A stretch of DNA of 32,301 bases from Burkholderiales bacterium (GTDB lineage Bacteria > Pseudomonadota > Gammaproteobacteria > Burkholderiales > Casimicrobiaceae): positions 1 to 32,301 of the forward strand of contig JANXUB010000030.1 in assembly GCA_025352105.1 (NCBI GenBank), read 5' to 3'. Every line of letters starts with the position of its first letter. The first letter of the stretch is position 1. The position numbers and the translations under genes were made by a program. The notes below the pieces were generated by a model, which saw only the letters and a program-made list of their open reading frames with translations, had not been told where the DNA came from and made no database searches. Below, piece after piece: positions 1-8,471 of the stretch.

Positions 1-533
1 GCACTGAGCATCTGGCCGACGAAGCGGCGACGCTTGCCTTTGCCGAGCGCTTTGCAGCGACGATTATTTCGCCGTGCTCGGTCGCGCTGATTGGCGATCT
101 CGGGGCTGGAAAAACCACCTTCGTGCGCGGTGTGTTGCGTGCGCTCGGCGTGACCGGCGCGATCAAGAGCCCGACTTATGCGCTGGTTGAAAGTTACGAC
201 ACGACGAAGGGTGAAGTTCATCATCTCGATGCGTATCGCATCGAAAGTGTTGAGGATTTTGAAGTGCGTGGCGGGTTTGAATATTTTGAATCGCCGTCGA
301 TTCGATTTGTCGAATGGCCTGAGCGGTTGCAGGGCGCGGTCGCGTTTAATGCGACCGTCACGTTTGATTTTGAAAATGAGGGGCGGCGGGTGAGCGTTTC
401 TCCCCTCCCCCTCGGTGGGGGAGGGGTTGGGGGAGAGGGGCATGGTGAATCTGAGAGTCAAGGTGGCTCTGCGCTTAAACCGCCCCCTCTCCCTAGCCCT
501 CTCCCACGAGGTGAGAGGGGACAAACCCCATGA
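1..533 (+). CDS. tsaE: TsaE, tRNA threonylcarbamoyladenosine biosynthesis ATPase (5' partial)
   Basis: TsaE is the P-loop ATPase that works with TsaB and TsaD to make t6A37 on ANN-decoding tRNAs. The reading frame is open from base 3 at the window edge, so the true start lies upstream. The Walker A motif GDLGAGKTT is encoded at about 93-119. Further on come the family signatures SPTYALVESY, HHLDAYRI and FVEWPERL. The recognisable domain ends near base 395. After it the frame runs through a pair of inverted GC-rich repeats and gains a roughly 43-residue Gly/Pro-rich tail that is not part of the family. The stop overlaps the start of amiC by 4 bases (ATGA). The tsaE-amiC order is common in proteobacteria. 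Identity is secure; whether the tail is kept in the mature protein is unknown. Confidence 0.93.
   Translation, partial: TEHLADEAATLAFAERFAATIISPCSVALIGDLGAGKTTFVRGVLRALGVTGAIKSPTYALVESYDTTKGEVHHLDAYRIESVEDFEVRGGFEYFESPSIRFVEWPERLQGAVAFNATVTFDFENEGRRVSVSPLPLGGGGVGGEGHGESESQGGSALKPPPLPSPLPRGERGQTP
400..520. repeat. REPIN-like pair of inverted GC-rich palindromic repeats
   Basis: Copy 1 lies at 400-440 and copy 2 at 483-520. Each is a palindromic hairpin of C-rich and G-rich arms followed or preceded by a conserved extension. The reverse complement of copy 1 resembles copy 2, so the two face each other across about 42 bases. That is the layout of a REP doublet (REPIN). The pair sits inside the tsaE frame without introducing a stop. 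The right arm of copy 2 also carries the purine-rich GAGAGGGG about 9 bases before the amiC ATG and probably acts as its ribosome-binding site. Only one such pair was noticed in the window. Confidence 0.75.
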
Positions 534-1822
534 ACCGTCGAGAGGCTTTGCAGGCGCTCGCCACGCTCGTTGTCGGCGGCGCGGCCACGCTCGCGCTCGG
601 CGGCCCGCGCGTGCTTGCTGTTCGCGCATGGCCAGGCAAATCCTCGACCCGAATCACAATTGAATCGGATAGCGAACTTCGCTTTTTCGTATCAGCGCTG
701 GCGAACCCGGACCGCGCGGTGGTGGACTTGAGCGATGTTCAGGCCGACGCAGCGTTTCAGAAGGCGCTCGAAACACTTAAAAACGACACCGGCGTGCTGG
801 CGCGGGCACGCATCGGTCAGTACCGCGCCGACACCGCGCGGCTGGTGCTTGAGCTCAAGTCGCGCTCGGAGACGGCGGCGTTTGCGCTGCCGCCGGTGGG
901 CCAATACCGTCATCGTTTGGTGATTGACCTGACGCCGGTTGATGCGGATGATCCTATCGCGGGCTTTCTGTCCAAGCTCATCGAGCGCGAGACGCAACTG
1001 GAAAAAGCCGCTGATCTGGCCGCTATCGAGGCGGCAAAGCCGGTTCCGCCGGTTCTTCCGCCGAAACCCAATGCGTTGCCGCCGGTGATTCCTCCGGTCG
1101 CGCAGCGGCCACCCGCGCCAAAGCACATCAAGCCCTTCGTGGTCGTGCTCGACCCCGGTCATGGTGGCGAAGACCCTGGCGCGATTGGTCCGGCGGGCAG
1201 CTATGAAAAAGATGTCGTGCTCGCCATCGCACACAAGACCAAGGCGCTCCTCGAGCAAGACCCGCGGATCGTCGTGCTCATGACGCGGGAAGAGGATGTG
1301 TTCATCGCGCTTGCTGATCGCGTCCGGAAGGCGCGCGGCGTGAATGCGGACGTGTTCGTCTCCATTCATGCCGACGCGTTCACGCGGCCTGATGCGCGCG
1401 GCAGCTCGGTCTTTGCGCTGTCGGAGCGCGGGGCCAGCAGCACGGCGGCGAAGTGGATTGCCGACAAGGAAAATCAGTCCGATTTGATCGGTGGCGTGCG
1501 TCTGGTCGGGCGCGATCCGTCGCTCGCGAAAATGATTCTGGAGATGAGCCAGTCCATCACCAATGCAGAGTCGATGAAGCTGGGGCGCGGCATGATCGGC
1601 GAGATAAAGCCGATCAATAAACTGCACAAAGGCAGCGTTGAGTTGGCGGGGTTCGCCGTGCTGCGTGCGCCGGACATTCCGTCGATTTTGATTGAGACGG
1701 CGTTCATCTCAAATCCGGAAGAAGAGGCGAAGCTCTCGAACCCCGCGCACCAGATGAAACTCGCTCGCGCCATGCGCAATGGCATACGCAAATTTTTAAC
1801 AACGCAGCCGGTTCGGGCATGA
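530..1822 (+). CDS. amiC: N-acetylmuramoyl-L-alanine amidase AmiC (AMIN + Amidase_3)
   Basis: This is a periplasmic zinc amidase that cuts the amide bond between muramic acid and the peptide stem to split daughter cells. The N-terminus has an Arg pair at residues 3-4 followed by a hydrophobic stretch ending near residue 30, which looks like a Tat-type signal; E. coli AmiC also uses Tat. An AMIN domain spans about 38-135. A Pro-rich linker covers 170-200, and Amidase_3 covers about 203-424. The expected zinc ligands are visible as H211 (DPGHGG), E226 (YEKD) and H280 (SIHAD), with catalytic E389 (ETAFISN). The length of 430 residues is normal. The start was chosen for the ATGA overlap with tsaE and the signal peptide directly after it. 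The ribosome-binding region falls within the repeat at 483-520, so hairpin formation could affect translation. Confidence 0.95.
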   Translation: MNRREALQALATLVVGGAATLALGGPRVLAVRAWPGKSSTRITIESDSELRFFVSALANPDRAVVDLSDVQADAAFQKALETLKNDTGVLARARIGQYRADTARLVLELKSRSETAAFALPPVGQYRHRLVIDLTPVDADDPIAGFLSKLIERETQLEKAADLAAIEAAKPVPPVLPPKPNALPPVIPPVAQRPPAPKHIKPFVVVLDPGHGGEDPGAIGPAGSYEKDVVLAIAHKTKALLEQDPRIVVLMTREEDVFIALADRVRKARGVNADVFVSIHADAFTRPDARGSSVFALSERGASSTAAKWIADKENQSDLIGGVRLVGRDPSLAKMILEMSQSITNAESMKLGRGMIGEIKPINKLHKGSVELAGFAVLRAPDIPSILIETAFISNPEEEAKLSNPAHQMKLARAMRNGIRKFLTTQPVRA

Positions 1823-1861
1823 TCAGCTTTGCGCTGAAATTACCGCTGCATTGGGGCTAGG

Positions 1862-1996
1862 ATGAAGTTAGTGAATAAGTCGATAAATAACAAATATCGG
1901 CCTGAACCCATGTTCAATGGCGGTTTAACGATAAAGATGCTGGATTCCTGCACGCGACGATTGCAGATTGCTTCAACGACCAAGTGCGCTAGCTGA
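1862..1996 (+). CDS. Possible 44-codon leader ORF coupled to the DUF808 gene
   Basis: A short ORF starts with ATG at 1862 and ends with a TGA that overlaps the ATG of the next gene by one base (TGATG at 1994-1998). The DUF808 gene has no clear Shine-Dalgarno of its own, so translational coupling is possible. Against it, the codons are AT-rich and unlike the neighbours, and I recognise no family in the peptide. GGGG lies about 8 bases before the ATG. It may be chance. Confidence 0.22.
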   Translation: MKLVNKSINNKYRPEPMFNGGLTIKMLDSCTRRLQIASTTKCAS

Positions 1997-2913
1997 TGGC
2001 CTCCAGTCTTCTCGCCCTCATCGACGACATCGCGACGCTGCTCGATGACGTCGCCGTTCTCACCAAAGTCGCCGCGAAAAAAACGGCGGGCGTCCTCGGC
2101 GACGATCTGGCGCTCAACGCCCAGCAGGTCGCGGGAGTCACCGCTGATCGCGAACTGCCGGTTGTCTGGGCGGTGTTCAAGGGCTCAGCGCTCAACAAGC
2201 TGATTCTGGTGCCGACGGCTCTCGCGATCAGCGCGTTTGCGCCATGGGCGGTGACGCCGCTGTTGATGGTTGGCGGCGCGTTTCTCTGCTTTGAAGGCTT
2301 TGAAAAACTCGCCCACAAATACCTGCACAACAAGGATGAGGATGACGCCCAGCACACGGCGCTTGTAAGTGCCGTCGCCGACGAAAAAGTTGATCTTGTC
2401 ACTTTCGAAAAAGACAAAGTGAAGGGCGCAATTCGTACCGACTTCGTGCTATCGGCGGAGATCATCGCGATCACACTCGGAACGGTCGCAGCTTCGCCAT
2501 TCGTCACGCAGGTCACGGTGCTCTCAGGCATCGCGATCATCATGACCATCGGCGTGTACGGGATCGTGGCTGGGATCGTGAAGCTTGATGACGCGGGGCT
2601 GTATCTGAGCCGTGCGGTCGGCGAGAGCGGTTACACAAAATTCAAACGCAGTTTGGGGCGCGGCATTTTGCGTGCAGCGCCTTATCTGATGAAGGGCCTG
2701 TCGATTGCCGGAACCATCGCGATGTTCCTGGTCGGTGGCGGCATCCTGACCCACGGCATCCCGGTGGTGCATCACTGGATCGAGGCCGTCAGCGCGAGCC
2801 TTGGCGGCGTCATTGGAAGCATCGCGCCAACGCTGTTTGACGGGGTGTTTGGTCTGCTTGCGGGCGCGCTTGTCTTGCTCGTCGTCAAGCTGATTGGGCG
2901 GATCAGAAAGTAG
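1996..2913 (+). CDS. DUF808 family inner-membrane protein (YedI-like)
   Basis: The 305-residue product matches the DUF808/YedI family. It opens with the typical start MASSLLALIDDIATLLDD and continues with VAVLTKVAAKKTAGVLGDD and the segment FEGFEKLAHKYLH. Hydrophobic segments lie around residues 70-100, 155-190, 235-255 and 265-300, consistent with a polytopic membrane protein. A charged cytoplasmic stretch sits between about 105 and 150. The biochemical function of the family is not established. The length is normal. The gene stands alone on the + strand, about 170 bases after amiC and 290 before rdgC. Its start has no strong ribosome-binding site and overlaps the stop of a short upstream ORF. 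Confidence 0.9.
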   Translation: MASSLLALIDDIATLLDDVAVLTKVAAKKTAGVLGDDLALNAQQVAGVTADRELPVVWAVFKGSALNKLILVPTALAISAFAPWAVTPLLMVGGAFLCFEGFEKLAHKYLHNKDEDDAQHTALVSAVADEKVDLVTFEKDKVKGAIRTDFVLSAEIIAITLGTVAASPFVTQVTVLSGIAIIMTIGVYGIVAGIVKLDDAGLYLSRAVGESGYTKFKRSLGRGILRAAPYLMKGLSIAGTIAMFLVGGGILTHGIPVVHHWIEAVSASLGGVIGSIAPTLFDGVFGLLAGALVLLVVKLIGRIRK

Positions 2914-3044
2914 CCCGCGCGACACTTGCATTGCCAGCGGGTTGGCTGGCATGGGCAGTTGAGACAAGGCGCGGAGCCGCGCCTGTCAACGCGAGGCACG
3001 CGAAATCGTTCAGCAGTTCCTCGCTTCGCTAGAATTTTGATTGC

Positions 3045-3176
3045 GCTGTTCAGGCGCTGCCTCCGCGCTGCTTCGTTGGCGGATCGCACAGACTCCCAGC
3101 AGGTTGAATGAACCCGAATTCGTCCGGGTTCATATCTTTTGGTGAACCGGAAACGACGTTTCTGCGCCTGAACAGC
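3045..3176. promoter_or_regulatory. Nested inverted repeats upstream of rdgC
   Basis: A perfect 13-base inverted repeat (GCTGTTCAGGCGC at 3045-3057, its complement at 3164-3176) encloses a second one of 9 bases (ATGAACCCG at 3108-3116, CGGGTTCAT at 3125-3133, 8-base loop). The outer right arm ends about 30 bases before the rdgC start. The inner hairpin is followed by ATCTTTT and could be a weak terminator for the gene before it. The whole could be a folded leader or a small mobile palindromic element. The rest of 2914-3207 shows no gene. Confidence 0.45.
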
Positions 3177-3207
3177 GAGCCAATTACTTTCCTAAGGCCA
3201 GCTCCCC

Positions 3208-4113
3208 TTGTTCAAAAACATCATCGTCTTTCGCATTGACCCTTCATGGTCCAAGACCACGGCGCAGGTAGAGGCCGGACTCAGCCAGATGCGTTTTCGC
3301 ACCTGCGGCGCGACGCAGGAAAAATCGGTTGGCTGGTCGGAGCCGCGCGGCGAGAAGCACGGCATGCTGGTTGAATCCGTCGGCGGGCAACTCATCATGC
3401 GGTTAACGATGGAATCGAAGGTCTTGCCGTCATCGGTCGTCAAGCGCCGTGCTGAAGAAAAAATCGAGCAGATCGAGGAGTCGACCGGTCGGAAAGTCAG
3501 CCGAATGGAGAAGAAAGATATTCGGGAAGAAACGCTGCTTGATTTGCTGCCCAAAGCGTTCACCCGTATCTCGCACACGGTCGTCTGGATCGACCCGACC
3601 GAGCGGCTTTTGGTGATCGACGCGTCCGGACAAACCAAAGCCGATGAAGTGGTCGCCGTGTTGCTGCGCTCGCTGGATGATCTGGTGATCGTTCCGGTTC
3701 AAACCAACGCCTCACCCGCCTCGCAAATGGCCGCCTGGCTCATGAGCCATGAGGCCCCAGGCCGCTTTGATGTGGATCGTGAATGCGAGCTTAAAGCGAC
3801 CGATGACTCACAGGCAGTCGTCCGCTACTCAAAACACACGCTCAACAACGAAGAAGTGCGCAAGCATTTGCAAAACAACAAGATGCCGACGCGCCTGGCA
3901 CTGACGTGGAACGGACGTGTGTCATTCGTCTTGAATGAAGAGTCGCAAATCAAGAAAATCAAATTTCTCGATGGCGTCTTTGATGCTGCCGACAGCACAG
4001 GACAAGGCGAAGATCGCTTTGACGCAGACGTTGCCATCGTCACGGGTGAGCTGGGCAAACTGATTCCCGAGTTGATTGATGCGCTTGGCGGTGAAATGGC
4101 GAGCGGTACATAA
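3208..4113 (+). CDS. rdgC: Recombination-associated protein RdgC
   Basis: RdgC is a nucleoid-associated ring protein that binds double-stranded DNA and limits RecA activity. In Neisseria it also affects pilin antigenic variation. The product is 301 residues, the usual length. It has the family start MFKNIIVFRID, a GWSEPRG segment near residues 42-48, and the conserved central part with KAFTRISHTVVWIDP. A C-terminal MPTRLALTWNGRVSF segment is also present. The start is TTG at 3208, the only one that gives the full N-terminus; AAGG lies about 10 bases upstream. A nested inverted repeat precedes the gene. It converges on the c-di-GMP gene with a 13-base gap. Confidence 0.95.
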   Translation: MFKNIIVFRIDPSWSKTTAQVEAGLSQMRFRTCGATQEKSVGWSEPRGEKHGMLVESVGGQLIMRLTMESKVLPSSVVKRRAEEKIEQIEESTGRKVSRMEKKDIREETLLDLLPKAFTRISHTVVWIDPTERLLVIDASGQTKADEVVAVLLRSLDDLVIVPVQTNASPASQMAAWLMSHEAPGRFDVDRECELKATDDSQAVVRYSKHTLNNEEVRKHLQNNKMPTRLALTWNGRVSFVLNEESQIKKIKFLDGVFDAADSTGQGEDRFDADVAIVTGELGKLIPELIDALGGEMASGT

Positions 4114-4126
4114 CCGGAGCCTTGCC

Positions 4127-7100
4127 TCAGCTGTTCGCTGCTGCGGCCATCGGCGCGGCGCGTTCGGCCACCAGCTCGACTAAGCGCACAGGCTTGTGCA
4201 CCGCGTAGCCCTGTGCGTAGTCGACACCCAGCTCGATCAATTTCTCAAGAATTTGCGGCGTTTCGACCCATTCGGCGACCACTTTCATCCCGAGCGTGTG
4301 CGCGATGTCGGTCATGGATTTGACGATGGCAAGATCGCTCGGGCTTCCAAGCAAATCCTTGATGTAGCTTCCGTCAATCTTTAACGTGTCAGTCGACAAT
4401 CGCTTCAGATGCGCGTAGGACGTGAAGCCGCTGCCGAAGTCGTCTAACGAGAAGCGACAGCCGTAGCGATGGATGTCGCGGATAAATTGCTCCGCGGCGT
4501 CGAAACTCTGGATGGCAGCGCTCTCGGTGATTTCGAACGTAATTTTTTGCGCCGGAAAGTTGCCGCGCGTGAGCTCTTGCCGCAAGAAACGCAACACCTC
4601 GGGATTGCGCAGCGACGGCACCGACAAATTGATCGATACGCCGCCGATGGATTCCATCACCGTCCAGTTCTGGGTGATCCACTCAAAGGATTCCCGCAGC
4701 ACCCACAAATCTAGCTCGTGAGAGCGACCCATACGCTCCATCGCCACTACGAAATCGTACGGCCCTGAGGCCTGTCCGCTGCGCGGCTCAATGCCGAGCA
4801 ATATTTCGTAGGACGGCAGCTCTTCGGTATCCGGCCCAATCGGCAGCACCATTTGCGCGCGTAAGAACAAGTCCTCGCTCATCAACAGCGCATCCGCACG
4901 ACCGGCCCAGGCCAGAAGTGCTTCTTCGCTGCGCAGCTCAGCGTTATCCGGCTCGTATTCCTGCAGGCGGTTGCGTCCCAGCGCCTTGGCGGCGAGGCAG
5001 GCGGCGTCCGCACGTCGCAGCACTTCGCTGGCGCTGCACTGCCCTGAGCCGAACGCCGCGATGCCCGCCGCCACACCGATGCTGAAGCTGTGTTGTTCAA
5101 ACTTGAAGCGGTAGTCAGCCAGGCCGGTGACGAGCTCGGACACGGTGCGCAACCCTGCTGGCCTTAGATAGTTCGGCATCACAACCGCAAATGTGTCCTC
5201 GCGGAACATCGCTGCGGCGCAGTCTTTTGGAAGGTTCTTGAGCAACCTGTCGCCGAGTGTTTTATTGAGCGTTTCCAGTGCTTCGATACCGCAGGTGGAT
5301 GAGATCGTGCGGAACTGATCACATTCAATGAGCGCGACGATATGATGGTTGCCGCCATCGGTGCGTGCGTCGAGATCGGTCAGGCGCTTCTGGAAACCTT
5401 TGCGCGTGAGCAAGCCCGTCACAGGATCGCGATCAGCGCGCTGCATCGTCTCGGCGTAAACCTCGTTTAGCAAGCCAGACTCGGTACGATCCAGGAGCGG
5501 AACATCAAGGCTGTCACGCGCCCTCGCAGTGCCGTTGATGAGTTGATTTTCAAAGTCCGATTCAGTGACTTCCATGCGGTTGCTCGCCGAGCGATTGACG
5601 AAGCCGCAATTCCCCGTAGATTGGCTCATCCAGACCAGCTGCACAGGCACCCATTTGCGGTCGATCTTCATGTCCCACCAGTCGCCAACACGCGAATGCA
5701 TGGGAATATCCGGTTCGCTCTTTTTTGCGCCCTGCGCTGTGCTTTTTGCCTTTGCGGCGATGGCATCATTGGGCTCTTCAAATCGCGGCGCGTTCATCAC
5801 GTCTGCCATCAACTGGGCGTCAGAATTCACCAAAAATGCTTCAAGCTCAGTGAGCAGACGACCCCGCAACGCTTGATCGCTGACGACACGCAGCATGACC
5901 GACGACAGCTCGCGATAGAGCTCTTTGCGCAACGGCAGCGTCGCCGGGTCATCAATGCCCGAAGCGGCCACCGTGATGGTGCGCTCAATCAGCAGCAAAT
6001 TTTCGCGCCATGCATTTGACTCACTGCCGTGACGGAGTCCGATCAACACCGAATGCTGTCGCCAGACCTCATCAAGCAGGCGAAGGACCACGCGCGGCAT
6101 GCGTCGCTCTGACAAACGTCGTCCTAGCGCAACGTCCACCTGGTGGCGCGATACGCGAACGCGGTCGCGACTTTCGAGCGCCTCGGTAATGCGATCTATG
6201 GAGATGCGCCGCTGGCGTCGCAGGCCCTCAAGATCTTGTTCCAGACTGTGCTGAACGACGTCGAAGATGCCAGCATCGGTGTCTGCCTGATCGCAAATCC
6301 GCGCCACCAGTCCGTCCAGATTGGCGCGCAACTTGGTGTCGTTCAAACGACCGTCGTCGTTGGCCGCAAAGTTGTATTGCTCAATCAGGTTTACGACCCG
6401 ACGGGCCGGATGGCTGGGTGACGCCGGAAACTCGCCGTCGCGCAGTGCGAGCTTCAGTAACGTCCGTTCCAGACGCTTGATCAGCAACTCCACATCGCTT
6501 TTCGGCACCAGATCGCGACTGGCACGCTGGAACAATCTGGAGCTGGTATCAAGCACACCGATGAAGGTGGCACCAAGTCGCTGCTTCGCCTTTTCAATGC
6601 CTTCGCCAGGACGCATCAGCTGCTCAAGCACTTCGCGCGACGTGGCTTGCTCAAACGCACCGCCAGCGGACATCGGCAAGCGGTCGATCGCTGCCAACAG
6701 CTCGGGCAAGGTCGCGATGTCGTTCGGATCGCCGTCATCTACTGGCAGCAGCGAGGGGACAAATTTTTCCTTCGACGAGGCGTCCTGCTTGGCGGCGGTC
6801 GCCAGCGATTCGATAATGCCCAGCACCCGACGCGGCACATGTTTGGCCCCGCCATATTTACTGCGCAGTGACGAGAGCAGGTCTCGCGTTGATTCGTCAG
6901 GAATCGCCGCATTTGGCAGCATGTGCTCGGGAATCGAGCCGACGCTACGCAGCCGCGTTTTTTTTGCCATGGGGCGCGCGCGCGCGCCGGGCGCAATCGC
7001 CGACAACATCTGGTTCAAATCCTGAAGCAGCGGCGGGAAATTGGCAAGTGCCACGGCCTCTAATTCATTGCACAGCACACGTGCACTTTGTGGCGAAAGT

Positions 7101-7996
7101 TTGACATCAGCCGATGCTTCACGAAAGCTGCGCAGCGTTTTTTCCGGGCCGAAAGGATTCTTTTTTGCGCTGACGGAAACCCCCACCAGCCGGTCGTAGC
7201 GCAACCCGAATTGATCCAGCGCGACGCCAACCTGTTCGTTGACATGCTTGATGGCGGCAGACACCGCGAGGTAGTCCTCCAGTTCATCAGCCTGCATCAA
7301 TCGCAGATCGCTAAAGACGGTCGGGACGTCAAGAATATCGTCGTCGCCCGGCTCTGCGGTTACACGCGCGCTGCCGGCTGACACGAAACACTCGATGACC
7401 GGCGCGCTTCCCTCTGATAGCGCCGCTCGAGCGCCCTCATAGGCATAACGGGACGCAGCGAAAGGATCGCTGCCTTCGAGTGATCCGAGCTTGTCAGCCG
7501 TACGCGCCAAAACTTCGGTCGCGAACTTTCGCAAGAAGCGGGCGTACACGCTGACGCAGCGCTGGATCAGCTCATCGTATTCACGATTGCCTTCGCGAGC
7601 GTCGGCGACAGGTCGCCTGCCAGCGAGTTCGAGCAGCGTCATCCAGCTTTTGGGTAACTGCTCGACGTGAATGCCCAAGCCCAGTTGGAGTGCGCGAACA
7701 ACGCGAACTGCAATGGGTTCGGGCGTGTCGAGGGTCTCGGCAGCGTCAAGGCCACTCATCACGTCGGCCAGCGCCGCTTGCGATGCGTCGATGCAGCCTG
7801 CCATGCCAACCCAGCTGTTCAGGCGCTCGGGCGTGGGGCTGTCGCGTTCAAAAGACAACAGCAATCCGGTCGCGGAATAATCCTGAATGTTGACCGCGAA
7901 CGACTCCGTACCGATCAAAAGGTAAGCGCCGAGGCGCGTCGCATGGCGCGCCACAACGCGACGCTCTCCGGATTCTTGAAGAGAGGGAAAGTCCAT
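4127..7996 (-). CDS. PilZ-DUF1631-GGDEF-EAL c-di-GMP signalling protein
   Basis: This 1289-residue cytoplasmic protein has no evident membrane segments. An N-terminal PilZ-type c-di-GMP receptor domain shows RRVVAR at 12-17 and DYSATG at 39-44. A DUF1631 region of about 690 residues (roughly 140-830) includes a segment starting HPARRVVNLIEQ and a C-terminal barrel with RKWVPVQLVWMSQ. The GGDEF domain (about 860-1020) has REDTF at 932-936 in place of the signature, so it should not make c-di-GMP. The EAL domain (about 1040-1280) reads EIL at 1064-1066 but keeps the usual metal and catalytic motifs: NLS, EITE, DDFGSG, AEWVE and QGY. Phosphodiesterase activity is therefore plausible. The start overlaps the stop of a 39-codon ORF by one base. 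The gene converges with rdgC. The target is unknown. Confidence 0.9.
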   Translation of the reverse strand: MDFPSLQESGERRVVARHATRLGAYLLIGTESFAVNIQDYSATGLLLSFERDSPTPERLNSWVGMAGCIDASQAALADVMSGLDAAETLDTPEPIAVRVVRALQLGLGIHVEQLPKSWMTLLELAGRRPVADAREGNREYDELIQRCVSVYARFLRKFATEVLARTADKLGSLEGSDPFAASRYAYEGARAALSEGSAPVIECFVSAGSARVTAEPGDDDILDVPTVFSDLRLMQADELEDYLAVSAAIKHVNEQVGVALDQFGLRYDRLVGVSVSAKKNPFGPEKTLRSFREASADVKLSPQSARVLCNELEAVALANFPPLLQDLNQMLSAIAPGARARPMAKKTRLRSVGSIPEHMLPNAAIPDESTRDLLSSLRSKYGGAKHVPRRVLGIIESLATAAKQDASSKEKFVPSLLPVDDGDPNDIATLPELLAAIDRLPMSAGGAFEQATSREVLEQLMRPGEGIEKAKQRLGATFIGVLDTSSRLFQRASRDLVPKSDVELLIKRLERTLLKLALRDGEFPASPSHPARRVVNLIEQYNFAANDDGRLNDTKLRANLDGLVARICDQADTDAGIFDVVQHSLEQDLEGLRRQRRISIDRITEALESRDRVRVSRHQVDVALGRRLSERRMPRVVLRLLDEVWRQHSVLIGLRHGSESNAWRENLLLIERTITVAASGIDDPATLPLRKELYRELSSVMLRVVSDQALRGRLLTELEAFLVNSDAQLMADVMNAPRFEEPNDAIAAKAKSTAQGAKKSEPDIPMHSRVGDWWDMKIDRKWVPVQLVWMSQSTGNCGFVNRSASNRMEVTESDFENQLINGTARARDSLDVPLLDRTESGLLNEVYAETMQRADRDPVTGLLTRKGFQKRLTDLDARTDGGNHHIVALIECDQFRTISSTCGIEALETLNKTLGDRLLKNLPKDCAAAMFREDTFAVVMPNYLRPAGLRTVSELVTGLADYRFKFEQHSFSIGVAAGIAAFGSGQCSASEVLRRADAACLAAKALGRNRLQEYEPDNAELRSEEALLAWAGRADALLMSEDLFLRAQMVLPIGPDTEELPSYEILLGIEPRSGQASGPYDFVVAMERMGRSHELDLWVLRESFEWITQNWTVMESIGGVSINLSVPSLRNPEVLRFLRQELTRGNFPAQKITFEITESAAIQSFDAAEQFIRDIHRYGCRFSLDDFGSGFTSYAHLKRLSTDTLKIDGSYIKDLLGSPSDLAIVKSMTDIAHTLGMKVVAEWVETPQILEKLIELGVDYAQGYAVHKPVRLVELVAERAAPMAAAANS

Positions 7997-8115
7997 CAGA
8001 AGTATCTGGCGACACCCGCAATTTCGGGAAACACGGTAGCAACAGTCCCGCGCTTCGCAGCCCCCAGCAGCACGTTGGTCACTTCACTGTCAGTCAATCG
8101 ATTCACTTCACTCAT
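7996..8115 (-). CDS. Small 39-residue ORF, translationally coupled to the c-di-GMP gene
   Basis: The ORF runs from ATG at 8115 to TGA at 7998-7996, and that TGA shares its last A with the ATG of the PilZ-DUF1631-GGDEF-EAL gene (TGATG). The peptide begins MSEVNRLTDSEVTNVLLGAA and ends in an FPEIAGVARYF segment, so it has an acidic, possibly helical first half and a hydrophobic second half. Codon use is similar to the neighbours. GAAG lies about 5-8 bases before the start, and a TAG stop lies immediately upstream in frame. The large gene has no convincing ribosome-binding site of its own, which supports coupling. I recognise no family. It could be a small regulatory partner or only a leader peptide. 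Confidence 0.5.
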   Translation of the reverse strand: MSEVNRLTDSEVTNVLLGAAKRGTVATVFPEIAGVARYF

Positions 8116-8471
8116 CTATCTTCGCTACGTGCAGGACAGAATGATAAATCAGGTCAAAAAGTAAATTTGCCCGAGTAAGGCAAGTCTGAGCCAAGAATTC
8201 AGAACGCGATGTGCCCTGTTGTACTGAAGCCCAAGACAAGAGAATATTTTGCGCTGTTATCCAGGCGAGAAAGCGCAAATGCCCGATATGGCTTTTAATT
8301 GAAAGCGCCGCCTTATTGGGGATGTAGCGCATTCGCGCAAATAGTCGACTTTATCCAAATACGGCTAATAGCCCTTATAAATTCAGCTTTTCGCTATAAA
8401 GTTGATCCAATCGAGCGATTTTTGACCACCACCGACGCGTCCGCAGAATTCGTCTAACCTTAGCTGGCTTA
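8116..8471. other. AT-rich intergenic region between divergent genes
   Basis: No convincing gene lies here. The stretch is clearly AT-richer than its flanks and separates the - strand c-di-GMP unit from the + strand DUF2855 gene. It should contain promoters for both. TATAAA-like hexamers occur near 8376 and 8395, but I could not pair them with a convincing -35 box. Short ORFs here look like chance. Confidence 0.5.

Noticed and set aside
692-1627. A 311-codon frame on the - strand inside amiC
   Set aside because: It is the antisense shadow of a well-supported amidase gene and its Arg/His-rich product fits no family.
8108-8332. A 74-codon - strand frame in the AT-rich gap
   Set aside because: No ribosome-binding site, no recognisable family, and it overlaps the better-supported 39-codon ORF.
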